Shown here one piece after another: positions 4,723 through 5,263 of a stretch of DNA of 5,263 nt. Origin of the DNA: Thermoleophilia bacterium (lineage in GTDB: Bacteria; Actinomycetota; Thermoleophilia; Gaiellales; Gaiellaceae); the NCBI GenBank assembly GCA_029858755.1, contig JAOUEK010000176.1, positions 1 to 5,263 on the forward strand, read 5' to 3'. Position 1 is the first letter of the stretch, and each line of letters opens with the position of its first letter. The translations under genes were made by a program, and so were the position numbers. The notes under the pieces were generated by a model, which was given only the letters and a program-made list of their open reading frames with translations, ran no database searches and had not been told where the DNA came from.

Positions 4723-5263
4723 ATGAACGAGCTCTTCGGCATCCCGGTCGAGACGCTCCTCGTGATCCTCGTCGCGGCGCTCGTCGTCGCGCTCGGCGTT
4801 CTCGCGCTGCTCGCGCTGCGCAACCGTGTTCTGTTCAGGCTCGCCGTGCGCAACGTCAGCCGTCGCCGCGGCAGGAGCGCGCTGATCGTGGTCGGGCTGA
4901 TGCTCGGCACCACGATCATGGCGGCGGCGCTGACCACCGGGGAGACGATGAATCACACGATTCGCGTCAGCGCCGTCGACACGCTCGGCGAGACCGACGA
5001 GACCGTCGCCCCGAAGGGCGCCGTCGACGACATCCCGGGCGCGCTCGGCGCCGCCACGGGCACGGGCTGGCTGCCCCAGGCCACCGTCGCCCGCGTCGAG
5101 CAGGCACTCGCCGACACGGGGCTCGCGGACGGCATCACCGGCGCGATCGTGGAGCAAGTCGCGGTCCGGGCCCCCGTGCAGCGCCAGAGCGAGCCGAGCG
5201 TTGTGCTGTTCGCCGCTGACCCGAGCCGGATGCACGGCTTCTCGCCGATCGTCGGCTCGGACG
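4723..5263 (+). CDS. FtsX/MacB-type ABC permease, N-terminal 180 codons (runs off the window)
   Basis: This open frame continues without a stop to the end of the window. It opens with a hydrophobic segment (about 11-32) and then the LFRLAVRNVSRRRGRSALIV block (37-56) that begins FtsX/MacB-family permeases. The second membrane segment (about 53-72, LIVVGLMLGTTIMAAAL) follows, and an extracytoplasmic region starts around 75 (MNHTIRVSAVDTLGETDETV). The GTGWLPQATVARVEQALADT stretch (113-132) and VVLFAADPSRMHGF (160-173) fit the MacB-PCD-like periplasmic domain. The first membrane segment before the canonical RxxxRNxxRRR block is an addition compared with E. coli MacB. Start: the ATG at 4723 is 6 bases after the ABM-like stop, with only a weak GGCGG nearby, so coupling is likely. 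It is the membrane partner of the ATPase at 3711. The C-terminal membrane helices are outside the window. Confidence 0.88.
   Translation, partial: MNELFGIPVETLLVILVAALVVALGVLALLALRNRVLFRLAVRNVSRRRGRSALIVVGLMLGTTIMAAALTTGETMNHTIRVSAVDTLGETDETVAPKGAVDDIPGALGAATGTGWLPQATVARVEQALADTGLADGITGAIVEQVAVRAPVQRQSEPSVVLFAADPSRMHGFSPIVGSD

Noticed and set aside
4312..5235. A 307-codon minus-strand open frame opposite the ABM-like and permease genes
   Set aside because: Its composition is the same antisense-shadow type, and the + strand carries clear family motifs across the whole stretch.

Overview
This is a GC-rich bacterial window in which every gene lies on the + strand. It has the strong G/C third-position bias of a high-GC actinobacterium. 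Three things suggest a deep-branching actinobacterial lineage such as Thermoleophilia: the gene order, a kinase-phosphatase fusion, and a 3' gene relic that looks like the tail of a cyclase/TPR-type protein. This placement is inferred from remembered sequence style, not from a search.

Bases 1-121 are a short non-coding leader. It holds a strong hairpin (3-31, perhaps the terminator of an upstream gene), a 12-bp palindrome (72-83), and a TAGACT -10 hexamer (109-114). The hexamer is so close to the GTG at 122 that the first mRNA is probably leaderless.

Bases 122-3419 form a tight five-gene operon: phoH-like ATPase, ybeY endoribonuclease, a membrane protein fusing a DgkA-type lipid kinase to a PAP2-type phosphatase, cytidine deaminase (cdd), and the GTPase era. 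Spacing is 4 nt after phoH, then three successive 4-nt ATGA stop/start overlaps, so translation is almost certainly coupled. The order phoH-ybeY-dgkA-cdd-era is the classic Firmicute-style cluster. It joins ribosome/rRNA maturation (PhoH-like, YbeY, Era) with undecaprenyl lipid recycling (DgkA) and pyrimidine salvage (Cdd).

Bases 3420-3710 separate two transcription units. They contain two GC hairpins without U-tracts, a probable 3'-terminal gene relic (3470-3601), an imperfect direct repeat, and a textbook Shine-Dalgarno at the end.

Bases 3711-5263 hold a second operon. It encodes a MacB/LolD-type ABC ATPase, a small ABM-like dimeric alpha/beta-barrel protein that overlaps the ATPase by 26 nt, and the first 180 codons of an FtsX/MacB-type permease that runs off the window. 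ATPase and permease should form an efflux, lipoprotein-release or envelope-stress exporter. The barrel gene between them is the least expected component. Nothing here is a defence island, CRISPR array or mobile element. The most distinctive items are the DgkA-PAP2 fusion, the barrel gene inside the ABC operon, the 3' gene relic behind era, and the leaderless start of phoH.
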